From: CAIWHR01 sp963734085
GTDB lineage: Bacteria; Pseudomonadota; Gammaproteobacteria; Burkholderiales; Casimicrobiaceae
NCBI GenBank assembly: GCA_963734085.1
Contig: CAVTFT010000017.1
Span: forward strand, 186,001 to 250,000
Reading direction: 5' to 3'
Length of the DNA: 64,000 nt
Of the stretch, positions 26,464-35,757 are shown in pieces. Made by a program: the position numbers and the translations under genes. Every line of letters begins with the position of its first letter. The stretch's first letter is position 1. The notes beneath the pieces are model-generated. The model was not told the DNA's origin and did not search any database. It worked only from the letters and a program-made list of their open reading frames with translations.

Positions 26464-27102
26464 ATGGCACGTTATCCGACGGAACACAAGGGGCAGACGC
26501 GATCCCGGATTCTGGCCGCTTCCGACCGGCTGCTGAAAACCCGCGGTCCGGAGGCGGCGTCGATCGACGCCGTCATGAAAGGGGCGGGGCTCACGGTCGG
26601 CGGCTTCTACGCGCACTTCGCGTCGAAGGACGAGCTCGAGCGCGAAACCTTGCTCTACGGTCTTGACGTCAGCATGGACCGGCTCCTCGCCGCGCTGGCG
26701 TCGATCAACGAGGATCAAGCGTGGGTCGCGGCGCTGATCCATCGCTACCTGCACCAGGTCGACGACCCCGATCTTGCGGACGCCTGCCCATTGACGCTGC
26801 TGTTGCCGGAAGTGACGCGCGGCGGACCGGAGTTCCAGCGGGCGTGGGGCGAGCGCACCGGCGCGTTGCTCAACCGTGTCGCGCATCGCTTTCCGGAGCG
26901 TCCCGGTCTTTCGCCGCGTGAGGTTGCAATCGCGGTGTTCGCGAGCTGCGCCGGGGCCATCGCGTTCGCGCGGACGATTCCGGCGCCGCATGCGCGAGCG
27001 CGGGTGTTGAACGCGACCGAGGCGATGCTCATCGGGTGGTTGCAGCTCGGCGACGCCTCGACGCCGCGCGAGTCCAGCGTCAGATCACCCCGCGCCGCCT
27101 GA
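26464..27102 (+). CDS. TetR/AcrR-family transcriptional regulator
   Basis: 212 aa. The N-terminal helix-turn-helix (TRSRILAASDRLLKTRGPEA, then VGGFYAHFASKDELERETLL) is typical; the C-terminal ligand domain resembles the AcrR/NemR-like group. It sits between the oxidoreductase operon and a convergent CoA-transferase, with which it overlaps by 23 bases. It may control the upstream operon or itself. No Shine-Dalgarno is seen, in keeping with a short or absent leader. Confidence 0.85.
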   Translation: MARYPTEHKGQTRSRILAASDRLLKTRGPEAASIDAVMKGAGLTVGGFYAHFASKDELERETLLYGLDVSMDRLLAALASINEDQAWVAALIHRYLHQVDDPDLADACPLTLLLPEVTRGGPEFQRAWGERTGALLNRVAHRFPERPGLSPREVAIAVFASCAGAIAFARTIPAPHARARVLNATEAMLIGWLQLGDASTPRESSVRSPRAA

Positions 27103-28273
27103 ACTCGTCAATCGTCGCGTCGTCGTAGCCCAGGCCCCGAAGAACCTCGTCGGTGTGCTCGCCCAGGCGCGGGCCGCCGCCAGCGAAATTGCCGGGCGTT
27201 GCGGAGAGCTTCGGCACGATACCGGGGACCTTGAGCGTCGACCCATCGGAGAGCCGGATCTGCCGGATCATCGCCCGTGCGGCGTAATGCGGATCGGCGA
27301 CGATATCGGCAATCGAATAGATTTTCGACGCCGGGACTTCCGCCGCTTCCATCGCCGCGAGGACGTCGGCGGCCGGGCGTGCGCTCGTCCATGCCTCGAT
27401 CTCGCCGTCGAGCCACTGCTGCTTCGCGGCGCGCCCATCGTTGTGGGTGAGCGATGGATCGCTCGCGAGGTCGTCGCGTCCCATCGCGACACACAATCGT
27501 TTGAAGATCGAATCGCCGTTCGCAGCGATCAGCACGTAGCTCTTGTCGCTGCAGCGATACGCCGATGTCGGCGCGATTCCCGGCAGGATCGATCCGGTGC
27601 GCTCGCGCACGACGCCGAACACGTCGAACTCCGGCAGCAGCGATTCCATCACCGAGAACACCGATTCGTAGAGCGCGACGTCGATGATCTGGCCGCGGCC
27701 GGTCTTGCGCCGCGACTCAAGCGCCATCAGCGCGCCGATGACGCCGTAGAGCGCAGACAACGTATCGCCGATCGACACACCCACGCGCGACGGCGGCCGA
27801 TCGGGCGTGCCCGTGACGTAGCGCAGGCCGCCGACCGCCTCGCCGATCACGCCGAAACCCGGTCGCTCGCAATACGGCCCGCTCTGGCCGTAGCCGGAGA
27901 TGCGCACCATGACGAGACCGGGATTTGCCGCGGCGAGCGCATCGTAGCCCATGCCCCAGCCTTCCATCGTCCCGGGACGGAAATTCTCGACGACGACGTC
28001 GGCGCCGGAGGCCAGCTCTCTCGCGATCGCCTGGCCCTCGGGCTTGCGCAAATCGAGCGTCACCGACTTCTTGTTGCGCGACTGGACGTGCCACCACAGC
28101 GACGTGCCGTCCTTGAGGTAGCGCCATTTGCGCAGCGGATCGCCAAGGCCGGGCGGCTCGAGCTTTGTCACCTCGGCACCGAACTCGGCCAGGAGCTTCG
28201 CGCAAAACGGCCCGGCGATCAACGCTCCCAGTTCCAACACCTTGACCCCTGCGAGGGGGCGATCGTCAGGCAT
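27080..28273 (-). CDS. CaiB/BaiF-family (class III) CoA-transferase
   Basis: 397 aa with AGGTG before the ATG at 28273. Class III CoA-transferases move CoA between acyl groups through an Asp-CoA intermediate. The nucleophile is likely Asp170 in VGVSIGDTLSALYG. PLAGVKVLELGALIAGPFC and RNKKSVTLDLRKPEGQAIA are standard. The acyl substrate cannot be told (formyl-, succinyl- and mesaconyl-CoA enzymes look alike). An ATG 15 bases upstream is an alternative start. Confidence 0.88.
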   Translation of the reverse strand: MPDDRPLAGVKVLELGALIAGPFCAKLLAEFGAEVTKLEPPGLGDPLRKWRYLKDGTSLWWHVQSRNKKSVTLDLRKPEGQAIARELASGADVVVENFRPGTMEGWGMGYDALAAANPGLVMVRISGYGQSGPYCERPGFGVIGEAVGGLRYVTGTPDRPPSRVGVSIGDTLSALYGVIGALMALESRRKTGRGQIIDVALYESVFSVMESLLPEFDVFGVVRERTGSILPGIAPTSAYRCSDKSYVLIAANGDSIFKRLCVAMGRDDLASDPSLTHNDGRAAKQQWLDGEIEAWTSARPAADVLAAMEAAEVPASKIYSIADIVADPHYAARAMIRQIRLSDGSTLKVPGIVPKLSATPGNFAGGGPRLGEHTDEVLRGLGYDDATIDEFRRRGVI

Positions 28274-28458
28274 GCGTTCACCTTGCATAGACGACGTCGC
28301 GCACGCGTGGCTCCCCGATTTCCGCGGCGACCGGTCCGGGTCGGCGGCGGCAGTATAACTTCTCGTTTGTGCCTGCGCGCGCGGGCATCGTCGTGAGGTA
28401 GTATTGGCGATGCGACAACGACTCACGAATCCGCTTCACGATCGCGAAGGAGCTCCAC

Positions 28459-28881
28459 ATGAAGATACCGTTCCTCAAGATCCTCGCCGCGTTCGCGCTC
28501 GCCGCCGTCGCGTACGGCGCCTGCGCGCAGGACAAGGTCGTCTATCACTTCGACGGTGGTCTAGCGCAAGCCACCAAGGGCCTGCGCAATGTCCGCAACC
28601 ACCTCGACGTCGATCCCACGGCGAAGATCATCGTCGTCGCGCATGCCGAAGGCGTGGACTTCCTGATGGAAGGCGCCAAGACGACGAACAACCAGGATTT
28701 CGCCGCGCTGGTCAACGATTTGGAGGGGCGCGGCGTCAAGTTCGAGATTTGCGAAATCACGCTCAAGAACCGCAACCTCAAGAAGGAGCAGTTCATCCTC
28801 GGGCCGAGCTTCACGCCCTCGGGCGTCGTGCGCATCGCCGATCTGCAGGCGAAGGAGCACTACGCTTACATTAAACCGTAA
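28459..28881 (+). CDS. Exported DsrE-family protein
   Basis: 140 aa, GAAGGAG before the ATG and a signal peptide ending near YGACAQDK. The body fits the DsrE/DsrF-like fold (LRNVRNHLDVDPTAKIIVVA, DFAALVNDLEGRGVKFEICE, then SGVVRIADLQAKEHYAYIKP). One cysteine, in FEICEITL, lies at the position used in sulfur-relay members. Periplasmic DsrE-like proteins are widespread beside sulfur or redox genes; the role here is unknown. Confidence 0.8.
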   Translation: MKIPFLKILAAFALAAVAYGACAQDKVVYHFDGGLAQATKGLRNVRNHLDVDPTAKIIVVAHAEGVDFLMEGAKTTNNQDFAALVNDLEGRGVKFEICEITLKNRNLKKEQFILGPSFTPSGVVRIADLQAKEHYAYIKP

Positions 28882-28903
28882 GCTAGCGGGGGCGTGCTCG
28901 GAG

Positions 28904-28980
28904 TCGTCATTCCCGGGAAAGCGGGAGTCCAGCATCTTCTATTGAACGCCACTCGGTCGCCGCCTTCGCGGGGAAGACGA
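28904..28980. repeat. GTCATTCCCG...GGGGA-GACGA type intergenic repeat
   Basis: About 77 bases beginning TCGTCATTCCCGGG and ending CGCGGGGAAGACGA, its approximate reverse complement. It contains AAAGCGGGAGTCCAG. This is the common proteobacterial palindromic mosaic element (CGTCATTCCCGCGAAAGCGGG type). It lies between the DsrE gene and glcD and may terminate or buffer transcription. Confidence 0.7.
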
Positions 28981-29147
28981 AGAGTCTGCTTCCGCCGCTT
29001 GCTGCCGCTTTGTCTGTGTGCATGGTCTGAACGGGCCCCAGCAACGTGCCGCATGGGCGGCGATGTGGAATAATCAGCGATATCAGGAGCCTGTCGGGCT
29101 TGCTAGCGCGGGGCCTTCCCGCGCCTTGGCTTACCCGGCTCCCCGAG

Positions 29148-30602
29148 ATGCTCGATCCCGCCGTCCATGCCCAGCTTGCGGCGATCCTGCCGCCGTCGGC
29201 GCTGCTGACGACGACCGAAGAAACACGGCCGTACGAATGCGACGGCCTGACCGTTTATCGCGAATTGCCCGCCGCCGTCGCCATCCCCGACAGCGAGGCC
29301 CAGGTGGTCGAGATCCTCAGGCGCTGCCACGCGGCGCGGGTGCCGGTGGTCGCCCGCGGCGCGGGGACGAGTCTCTCCGGCGGCGCGATGCCCGACAAGC
29401 GTGGCGTGCTGCTGTCGCTCGCCAAGTTCCGGAGGATCCTCGCCGTCGACCCGCTCGCGAGAACGGCGATCGTCCAGCCCGGCGTGCGCAACCTGTCGAT
29501 CACGGAAGCGGCTGCACCGTACGGTCTTTACTACGCGCCCGATCCGTCGTCGCAGATCGCCTGCACGATCGGCGGCAACGTCGCCGAGAACGCCGGCGGC
29601 GTTCACTGCCTGAAGTACGGACTGACGGTTCACAACGTCCACCGCGTGCGCGCGGTGCTGATCACCGGCGAGGTGGTCGAGTTCGGCGGCGACGCGCTGG
29701 ACAGCCCGGGCTATGACCTGCTCGCGCTCATCAACGGGTCCGAAGGGCTGCTTGCCGTGATCACCGAAATCACCGTGAAGCTGACACCGAAACCGCAGCA
29801 CGCGCAGGTCGCCCTCGCCGCGTTCGACAATGTCGTGCAGGCGGGTGCGGCCGTGTCCGCGGTGATCACCGCGGGCATCGTGCCAGCCGGGCTCGAGATG
29901 ATGGACCAGCCGGCCACACGCGCGGTCGAGGACTTCGTCCACGCGAACTATCCGCTCGATGCCAAGGCAGTGCTGCTGGTCGAGACCGACGGCACGCCCG
30001 AGGAAGTCGCTGCCGACATGGCCGAGATCCGGCGGGTGCTGACCGATGCGGGCGCCACCGAAGTCCGCGTGTCGAAGGACGAGGCGCAGCGGCAGCTCTT
30101 CTGGTCCGGGCGCAAGGCGGCCTTTCCCGCGGTTGGCCGCATCAGCCCCGATTACTACTGCATGGACGGGACGATTCCCCGCAAGAAGCTCGCGTACGTC
30201 CTCGGACGGATCGAGACCCTGTCGAAGGAATTCGGGTTGCGCTGCGCCAACGTGTTCCATGCCGGCGATGGCAACCTGCATCCGCTGATCCTGTTCGATG
30301 CGAACATCGAGGGTGAGCTCGAGCGCACTGAAGCGTTCGGCGCCGCGATTCTCGAGTTGTGCATCGAGGTCGGCGGAACGATTACCGGTGAACACGGTGT
30401 CGGCGTGGAGAAGCTCGCAGGGATGTGCGTGCAATTCCAGCCTGGCGAGCTCGAGCGCTTTCTCGGCATCAAGGCCGCGTTCGACGCCCATTCGCTGCTC
30501 AACCCCGGCAAGGGCGTGCCGACGCTGCACCGTTGCGCGGAGTTCGGAAAGCTCCACGTGCACGAGGGCCGCATCCCGCACCCGGAAATCCCGCGATTCT
30601 GA
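29148..30602 (+). CDS. glcD: Glycolate oxidase subunit GlcD
   Basis: 484 aa from the ATG at 29148; frames reaching back to 29046 add an unlikely N-terminus. FAD-binding (PCMH) motifs are VVARGAGTSLSGGA near 67, DPSSQIACTIGGNVAENAGG near 130 and the NGSEGLLAVITEITVKL region near 195. The C-terminal FAD-oxidase motifs NVFHAGDGNLHP and GTITGEHGVGVEKL are intact. With GlcE and GlcF it oxidises glycolate to glyoxylate, passing electrons to the respiratory chain. The operon is interrupted by two other genes before glcE. Confidence 0.92.
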   Translation: MLDPAVHAQLAAILPPSALLTTTEETRPYECDGLTVYRELPAAVAIPDSEAQVVEILRRCHAARVPVVARGAGTSLSGGAMPDKRGVLLSLAKFRRILAVDPLARTAIVQPGVRNLSITEAAAPYGLYYAPDPSSQIACTIGGNVAENAGGVHCLKYGLTVHNVHRVRAVLITGEVVEFGGDALDSPGYDLLALINGSEGLLAVITEITVKLTPKPQHAQVALAAFDNVVQAGAAVSAVITAGIVPAGLEMMDQPATRAVEDFVHANYPLDAKAVLLVETDGTPEEVAADMAEIRRVLTDAGATEVRVSKDEAQRQLFWSGRKAAFPAVGRISPDYYCMDGTIPRKKLAYVLGRIETLSKEFGLRCANVFHAGDGNLHPLILFDANIEGELERTEAFGAAILELCIEVGGTITGEHGVGVEKLAGMCVQFQPGELERFLGIKAAFDAHSLLNPGKGVPTLHRCAEFGKLHVHEGRIPHPEIPRF

Positions 30603-30613
30603 AAGCCCTGGCC

Positions 30614-32029
30614 ATGACCACCCATGCCGAGCTCCACCGTGCGCGGCCCGACGCTCGCGCGGTTGCCGATCTCGTCACGAGACTCGCCGATGACTACGGC
30701 ACGCGCGCCGTCACTTCGCGCGCGATCCGCGACCAGCACAGCCACGGCGAAGGAATGGCGGACGCGGGATTGCCCGACGTCGTGGTGTTCCCGCATACGA
30801 ACGAGGAAGTTGCGGCGATCGTGCGCCTCTGCCACGCGGCGCGCGTACCGGTCATCGCCTTCGGCGTGGGCACGTCGCTCGAAGGCCACGTCGCGGCGCT
30901 CTACGGCGGCGTCTGCCTCGACCTGTCACAGATGGATCGCGTCCTGGAGGTGAACGCCGAGGACCTCGACTGCCGCGTCCAGGCCGGCGTTACCCGCGAG
31001 CAGTTGAACGTCGAGCTCAAGGGCAGCGGATTGTTCTTTCCGATCGACCCCGGCGCGAACGCGACGATCGGCGGCATGGCGGCGACGCGCGCGTCGGGCA
31101 CGAATGCGGTGCGCTACGGCACGATGCGCGACAACGTGCTCGGGCTTACCGTCGTAACTGCGGATGGGCGGATCGTCCGCACTGGCGGCCGCGCGCGCAA
31201 GTCGAGCGCCGGCTACGACCTGACGCGACTGTTCGTGGGCGCCGAGGGCACGCTCGGCGTCATCACCGAGATCCAGCTCCGCCTCTACGGCGTGCCGCAG
31301 GCGGTATCGGCAGCGGTCTGCCAGTTCCCGGACCTCGTGAGCGCCGTCAACACGGTCATCGTCGCGATGCAACACGGCATTCCCGTCGCGCGGATCGAGT
31401 TGCTGGACGACGTGCAGATGGAAGCGTGCATCCGTTATTCGAAGCTCGAAGGCTTCGCCAGCGCGCCGACGCTGTTCTTCGAGTTCCACGGCTCGGAGGC
31501 CGGCGTCGCCGAGCAGGCGGCCGATATGCGGGCGATCACTGAGGAATTCGGCGGCAGCGCGTTCGAATGGGCGACGCTGCCCGAAGACCGCTCGCGCCTG
31601 TGGAAGGCGCGGCACAACGCCTACTATGCGGCGATGGCGCTGAAGCCCGGCACGCAGGGCTTCGCGACCGACGCCTGCGTGCCAATCTCCCGGCTTGCCG
31701 ATTGCGTGCTCGAGACGAAAGCCGACGTCGACCGGAGCGGGCTCGTGGCGCCCATCGTCGGGCACGTGGGCGACGGCAACTTTCACCTCGTCGTGCTGTT
31801 CGACCCGAAGGATCCCGCGCAGCGTGCGGCAGCGGAGGAGCTCGCCAAGCGCGTGAGCCTTCGCGCGATCGCAATGGGAGGCACCTGCACCGGCGAGCAC
31901 GGCATCGGCGTGCACAAGCTCGAAGCGCTCGCCGTCGAAGCCGGCGAGTCGATCGACCTGATGCGATCGATCAAGCGCGCGCTCGATCCGCACAACATCA
32001 TGAATCCGGGGAAGACAGTGCCGCTGTGA
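30614..32029 (+). CDS. FAD-linked oxidase, D-lactate dehydrogenase-like
   Basis: 471 aa, 11 bases after glcD. It has the same two-domain fold as GlcD: VIAFGVGTSLEGHVAALYGG near 83, IDPGANATIGGMAATRASGT near 145, and C-terminal IVGHVGDGNFHLVVLF and GGTCTGEHGIGVHKLEAL. It resembles the D-lactate dehydrogenase (cytochrome) group more than GlcD. Its presence inside the glc cluster suggests a shared 2-hydroxyacid role. A tandem repeat follows directly. Confidence 0.88.
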   Translation: MTTHAELHRARPDARAVADLVTRLADDYGTRAVTSRAIRDQHSHGEGMADAGLPDVVVFPHTNEEVAAIVRLCHAARVPVIAFGVGTSLEGHVAALYGGVCLDLSQMDRVLEVNAEDLDCRVQAGVTREQLNVELKGSGLFFPIDPGANATIGGMAATRASGTNAVRYGTMRDNVLGLTVVTADGRIVRTGGRARKSSAGYDLTRLFVGAEGTLGVITEIQLRLYGVPQAVSAAVCQFPDLVSAVNTVIVAMQHGIPVARIELLDDVQMEACIRYSKLEGFASAPTLFFEFHGSEAGVAEQAADMRAITEEFGGSAFEWATLPEDRSRLWKARHNAYYAAMALKPGTQGFATDACVPISRLADCVLETKADVDRSGLVAPIVGHVGDGNFHLVVLFDPKDPAQRAAAEELAKRVSLRAIAMGGTCTGEHGIGVHKLEALAVEAGESIDLMRSIKRALDPHNIMNPGKTVPL

Positions 32030-32194
32030 CAGGAATCGGGGATCAGGGATCGGGTATCAGGTATCAGGGATCAGGGATCAGGGATCAGGGATCAGGGATC
32101 AGGGATCAGGGATCAGGGATCAGGGATCAGATCCCGGTCGACGCTGACGCTTTTGCGATTTTTCCGATTCCTGATTCCTGACTTCTGACCTCTG
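32030..32194. repeat. Seven-base tandem repeat (CAGGGAT)n with inverted flanks
   Basis: Nine perfect CAGGGAT units at 32065-32127 are preceded by degenerate units (CAGGAATCGGGGATCAGG...). They are followed by a right flank, 32167-32194, whose reverse complement reads CAGGAATCAGGAATC-like, so the array has inverted ends. It starts at the stop of the FAD oxidase and stops two bases before the GST start. Copy number is likely to vary between strains. Confidence 0.9.
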
Positions 32195-32196
32195 AA

Positions 32197-32889
32197 ATGT
32201 ATACACTCTACATCGGCAACAAGAATTACTCGTCGTGGTCGCTGCGGGGCTGGCTCGCGGCCAAGATCTCGTGCGCGCCGTTTCGCGAAGCGATGGTGGC
32301 GCTCCGCGGCGAGGCGGCGCCGGATCCGGGCAACCGCGCGTTTTCGCCCTCTGCGCGCGTCCCGTGCCTGCATCACGACGGGATCGTCGTCTGGGATTCG
32401 CTTGCGATCGCCGAATATCTGGCCGAGCGGCACACCGGGATGTGGCCCGACGATCACGTGGCACGCGCCTGGGCGCGGTGCGTCGCCGCCGAAATGCATT
32501 CCGGCTTTTCGGCATTGCGCAACGAAATGACGATGTGCATCCGCGAACGCGTCGACGTGCGGCCGTGGTCGACGGCACTTGCCGGCGACATCGCGCGCGT
32601 GACCGAGATCTGGGCCGAGGGGCGGCAGCGCTTCGGGCAGGGCGGTGCGTACCTGTGCGGCGCGTTCTCGCTCGCCGATGCGTTCTATGCGCCGGTCGCG
32701 TTCCGCTTCCGAACCTACGGCGTCGCGCCGGACGGTGTTGCGGGAGATTATTTGCAGGCGCTGCTCGGGCACGCGTTCCTGCGCGAGTGGGAGAGCGCAG
32801 CGCTCGAAGAAACGGCGATCATCGACGCCGACGAGCCGCGGATCATCTATCGGGATAAGCTCGCCGCTATGGCCGGACCGAACCGATGA
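32197..32889 (+). CDS. Glutathione S-transferase family protein
   Basis: 230 aa. The thioredoxin-like N-domain is recognisable (LYIGNKNYSSWSLRGWLAAK; PCLHHDGIVVWDSLAIAEYL with the glutathione gamma-Glu contact SLAIAEYL), followed by a helical C-domain. The active residue is probably Ser12 or Ser13 in NYSSWS, as in YfcF-like members. It sits inside the glc cluster after the tandem repeat, and its stop overlaps a nine-residue frame leading to glcE. Substrate unknown. Confidence 0.87.
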   Translation: MYTLYIGNKNYSSWSLRGWLAAKISCAPFREAMVALRGEAAPDPGNRAFSPSARVPCLHHDGIVVWDSLAIAEYLAERHTGMWPDDHVARAWARCVAAEMHSGFSALRNEMTMCIRERVDVRPWSTALAGDIARVTEIWAEGRQRFGQGGAYLCGAFSLADAFYAPVAFRFRTYGVAPDGVAGDYLQALLGHAFLREWESAALEETAIIDADEPRIIYRDKLAAMAGPNR

Positions 32890-32915
32890 GCGCCGGCGGG
32901 CTGCCCGATCCATGA
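32886..32915 (+). other. Nine-codon micro-ORF bridging GST gene and glcE
   Basis: ATG overlaps the GST stop (ATGA at 32886-32889) and its own TGA overlaps the glcE ATG (ATGA at 32912-32915). It encodes MSAGGLPDP. Its first codons resemble the MSAAGPP opening of the repeat units at 36273 and 37099, so it may be a decayed copy of that element. Confidence 0.4.
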
Positions 32916-34000
32916 CCGATGCAGTGATCGCCGGTTGGCAGGCGCGCATCCGTGCCGCCGTGGCGGCGGACGCGCCGTTGCGCCTGCGCGGCGGAGGCAC
33001 GAAGGATTTCTACGGCCAGGCGCTCAAAGGTGAAGTGCTCGATACAACCGCCTATGCCGGCATCGTCGACTACGATCCAACCGAGCTCGTCATCACCGTG
33101 CGTGCGGGGACGCGACTCGCGCACGTCGAGCGGACGATGCGCGAATGCGGCCAGATGCTCGCCTGCGAGCCGCCGCGTTACGGCGAGGAGGCGACGATCG
33201 GCGGGTTCGTCGCTGCGGGGCTTTCGGGGCCGCGCCGACCGTATGCGGGCGCGGTCCGGGACATGGTTCTCGGCGTGCGCATCCTCGATGGCAAGGGAGA
33301 CGATCTCGCATTCGGCGGGCGCGTGATGAAGAACGTCGCCGGCTTCGACGTGTCGCGGCTGATGACCGGTGCGTTGGGAACCCTCGGCCTCATCGTCGAA
33401 GTCTCGCTCAAGTGCGTGCCGAGCGCGAAGGCCGAAACGACGCGCGTATTCGAATGCTCTGCCGACGAGGCGATCCGTCTGACCAACGAATGGGGCGGCA
33501 AGCCACTGCCCGTAACGGCGACCGCATATCATGTGGGCCGCCTTGCCGTGCGACTCTCCGGAGCCACGTCGGCAGTCGAAGCGGCGGTGCAAAGAATCGG
33601 CGGCAAGGCCTTGCCGGGCAACGACCGCGGTGGCGCGTTCTGGCGCAGCGTCCGCGAGCAGACGCAGCCTTTCTTCATCGCGGCGCGCGAAAGCGGCGTT
33701 CCGCTGTGGCGCCTCGCGGTGAAATCGACGGCGCCGTTCACCGACCTCGGCGGAGAGCAGCTGATCGAATGGGGTGGTGCGCTGCGCTGGCTTGCCGCCA
33801 GCGAGCGCGCCGATGCCGCGCGCGTCCGGGCGTGGGCGGCAAGCCACGGCGGCCATGCGACGCTCTATCGGGCAGCGGACAAGACGCCCGGCGCGTTCCA
33901 TCCGCTCACGGACACGATGCGCGAGCTTCATCGCCGCCTCAAGACGACGTTCGATCCGGCCGGTGTGCTGAATCGGAGCCGCCTGTACGCGGAGTTCTGA
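32912..34000 (+). CDS. glcE: Glycolate oxidase subunit GlcE
   Basis: 362 aa, single FAD-binding domain protein shorter than GlcD. Motifs are LRLRGGGTKDFYG near 23, YGEEATIGGFVAAGLSGPRR near 89 and VMKNVAGFDVSRLMTGALGT near 139. It is the second flavin subunit of the glycolate oxidase. It overlaps the stop of the micro-ORF at 32886, and glcF begins 11 bases after its stop. Confidence 0.92.
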   Translation: MTDAVIAGWQARIRAAVAADAPLRLRGGGTKDFYGQALKGEVLDTTAYAGIVDYDPTELVITVRAGTRLAHVERTMRECGQMLACEPPRYGEEATIGGFVAAGLSGPRRPYAGAVRDMVLGVRILDGKGDDLAFGGRVMKNVAGFDVSRLMTGALGTLGLIVEVSLKCVPSAKAETTRVFECSADEAIRLTNEWGGKPLPVTATAYHVGRLAVRLSGATSAVEAAVQRIGGKALPGNDRGGAFWRSVREQTQPFFIAARESGVPLWRLAVKSTAPFTDLGGEQLIEWGGALRWLAASERADAARVRAWAASHGGHATLYRAADKTPGAFHPLTDTMRELHRRLKTTFDPAGVLNRSRLYAEF

Positions 34001-34011
34001 GAAAGGATCCT

Positions 34012-35259
34012 GTGCAGACCGCACTGGCCGATTTCATCCGCGATACGCCCGACGGCCGCGAAGCCGATTCGATTCTGCGTGCATGCGTTCACTGCGGCTT
34101 TTGCACGGCGACCTGCCCCACATACCAGCTCCTGGGCGACGATCTCGACAGCCCGCGCGGCCGGATCTACCTGATCAAGCAGGTGCTCGAGGGCGCGGCA
34201 CCGACGGCAAAGACGCAGTTGCACCTCGATCGTTGCCTCACGTGCCGCAGTTGCGAAACCACATGCCCGTCCGGCGTCAAGTTCGGACGCCTGATCGACA
34301 TCGGACGCCACGTCGTCGACACGCGCGTGCCACGCTCGACCGCCGAACAGGGGAAGCGCTGGGCGATTCGCGCGGGGCTCCTGTCCGGGCCGCTGTTTGG
34401 CGCGGCGGTCGCAGCCGGCCGTGTCCTGAAATCACTGCTGCCTGGCGAGCTGTCCCGTGCGGTCCCCGGCCGCGTTGCGCCGGGCGCGTGGCCCGCAGAT
34501 CGCCATCCGCGAAAAATGCTCGCGCTCCAGGGTTGTGTGCAGGGCTCGCTCGCGCCCAACATCGACGCCGCAATGGCGCGCGTGCTCGATCGCGTCGGGA
34601 TTTCGCTCGTCCGGACTCCGGGCGGAGGCTGCTGTGGTGCGCTGCCCTATCACCTGAGCGAGCGGGAGCAGGCCGTCGCGATCGTCAAGCGCAACATCGA
34701 CGCCTGGTGGCCGCACATCGACCGCGGGTTCGAGGCCATCGTCGTCACCGCGAGTGGATGCGGCGTCATGGTCAAGGATTACGGCCACTTGCTGCGGCTC
34801 GACGCCGGGTACGCGGCAAAGGCGAAAAAGATCGCCGAGCTCGCTCGCGACCCGGTCGAAGTCGTCGCGGCCGAGTGGACGCGTATCGCGCCGAAAGTCG
34901 CGATGGACATGGGCTCGCGCAAGGTCGCCTTCCATTCGCCGTGCACCCTGCAGCACGGCATGAAGCTCAAGGGTCGCGTCGAGGAAATTCTGCACGCGCT
35001 GGGACTCGAGCTTACGAATGTCCCGGACGCGCACCTTTGCTGCGGCTCGGCCGGCACTTACTCGATCCTGCAGTCGGAGCTCTCCGCACAGTTGAAGGCG
35101 AACAAGCTTGCGGCGCTGGAATCGGGCGAGCCCGAAGTCATCGCGACGGCGAACATCGGTTGCCTCGTCCATCTCGCCGACGGTGCGAGCTGCCCGGTGC
35201 GGCACTGGATCGAATTGCTCGACGCGCGGATGGTCGGCGGCTTCCGGGTGCAGGCTTGA
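34012..35259 (+). CDS. glcF: Glycolate oxidase iron-sulfur subunit GlcF
   Basis: 415 aa from a GTG start (AAAGGA upstream). Two 4Fe-4S motifs, CVHCGFCTATCP (25-36) and CLTCRSCETTCP (75-86), are followed by two CCG domains (GGGCCGALPYH and DAHLCCGSAGTYSILQ). It carries electrons from the flavin subunits to the membrane. Its stop overlaps a TTG start (TTGA) of the thioesterase gene. Confidence 0.93.
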   Translation: MQTALADFIRDTPDGREADSILRACVHCGFCTATCPTYQLLGDDLDSPRGRIYLIKQVLEGAAPTAKTQLHLDRCLTCRSCETTCPSGVKFGRLIDIGRHVVDTRVPRSTAEQGKRWAIRAGLLSGPLFGAAVAAGRVLKSLLPGELSRAVPGRVAPGAWPADRHPRKMLALQGCVQGSLAPNIDAAMARVLDRVGISLVRTPGGGCCGALPYHLSEREQAVAIVKRNIDAWWPHIDRGFEAIVVTASGCGVMVKDYGHLLRLDAGYAAKAKKIAELARDPVEVVAAEWTRIAPKVAMDMGSRKVAFHSPCTLQHGMKLKGRVEEILHALGLELTNVPDAHLCCGSAGTYSILQSELSAQLKANKLAALESGEPEVIATANIGCLVHLADGASCPVRHWIELLDARMVGGFRVQA

Positions 35260-35732
35260 GACATCCGGCGCCAACTTCCGGCCCTGCTGAAGCAGAGCGC
35301 GCCGGCTCGCGCGCCGCGTATCGCCGCTTTCTCGCAATCCCGACGCGCTGGATGGACAACGACAGTTACGGCCACATCAACAACGTCACCTACTACTCGT
35401 ACTTCGATACCGCGGTGAACGAGCATCTGATCCGCGCGGGCGGTCTCGACCTCCAGAACGGCCAGGAAGTGGGCTACGTCGTCGAGACGATGTGCCGGTT
35501 CATGAAGCCGCTGACGTTTCCGGAAACCGTCGACGCCGGGCTGCGCGTGGTGAAACTCGGAACGTCGTCGGTGAGGTACGAGATCGGCATCTTTCGGCAG
35601 GGCGACGACGAGCCCGCAGCGACCGGCCATTTCGTCCACGTGTGGGTCGATCGCGCCACACAGCGCCCGGTGCCGATCCCGGCGCGGATTCGCGCTGTGC
35701 TCGAGCCGCTGTGTGCGAGCGGAGCGGCGTGA
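35256..35732 (+). CDS. Acyl-CoA thioesterase, 4-hydroxybenzoyl-CoA type hotdog protein
   Basis: 158 aa if the TTG at 35256 (overlapping the glcF stop) is the start; the ATG at 35352 would remove the first strand (FLAIPTRW) and is rejected. The signature TRWMDNDSYGHINNVTYYSY near 30 carries the catalytic Asp of the 4HBT family. It often neighbours catabolic genes. Here it ends the glc cluster and is bridged to the next GNAT gene by a ten-residue frame. Confidence 0.83.
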   Translation: MRHPAPTSGPAEAERAGSRAAYRRFLAIPTRWMDNDSYGHINNVTYYSYFDTAVNEHLIRAGGLDLQNGQEVGYVVETMCRFMKPLTFPETVDAGLRVVKLGTSSVRYEIGIFRQGDDEPAATGHFVHVWVDRATQRPVPIPARIRAVLEPLCASGAA

Positions 35733-35757
35733 CGTCGTGCCGATGCCGGGCATGCCG

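Noticed and set aside
26434..26991. Acetyltransferase continuing on the minus strand through the TetR gene
   Set aside because: Beyond 26433 the frame reads as complement of the TetR gene with no GNAT motifs, so only the C-terminal stump is kept.
29046..29147. N-terminal extension of GlcD
   Set aside because: The extra 34 residues lack family similarity and the ATG at 29148 gives the usual GlcD length.
32030..32194. CRISPR array
   Set aside because: The units are seven bases with no spacers and no cas genes are near; it is a simple tandem repeat.
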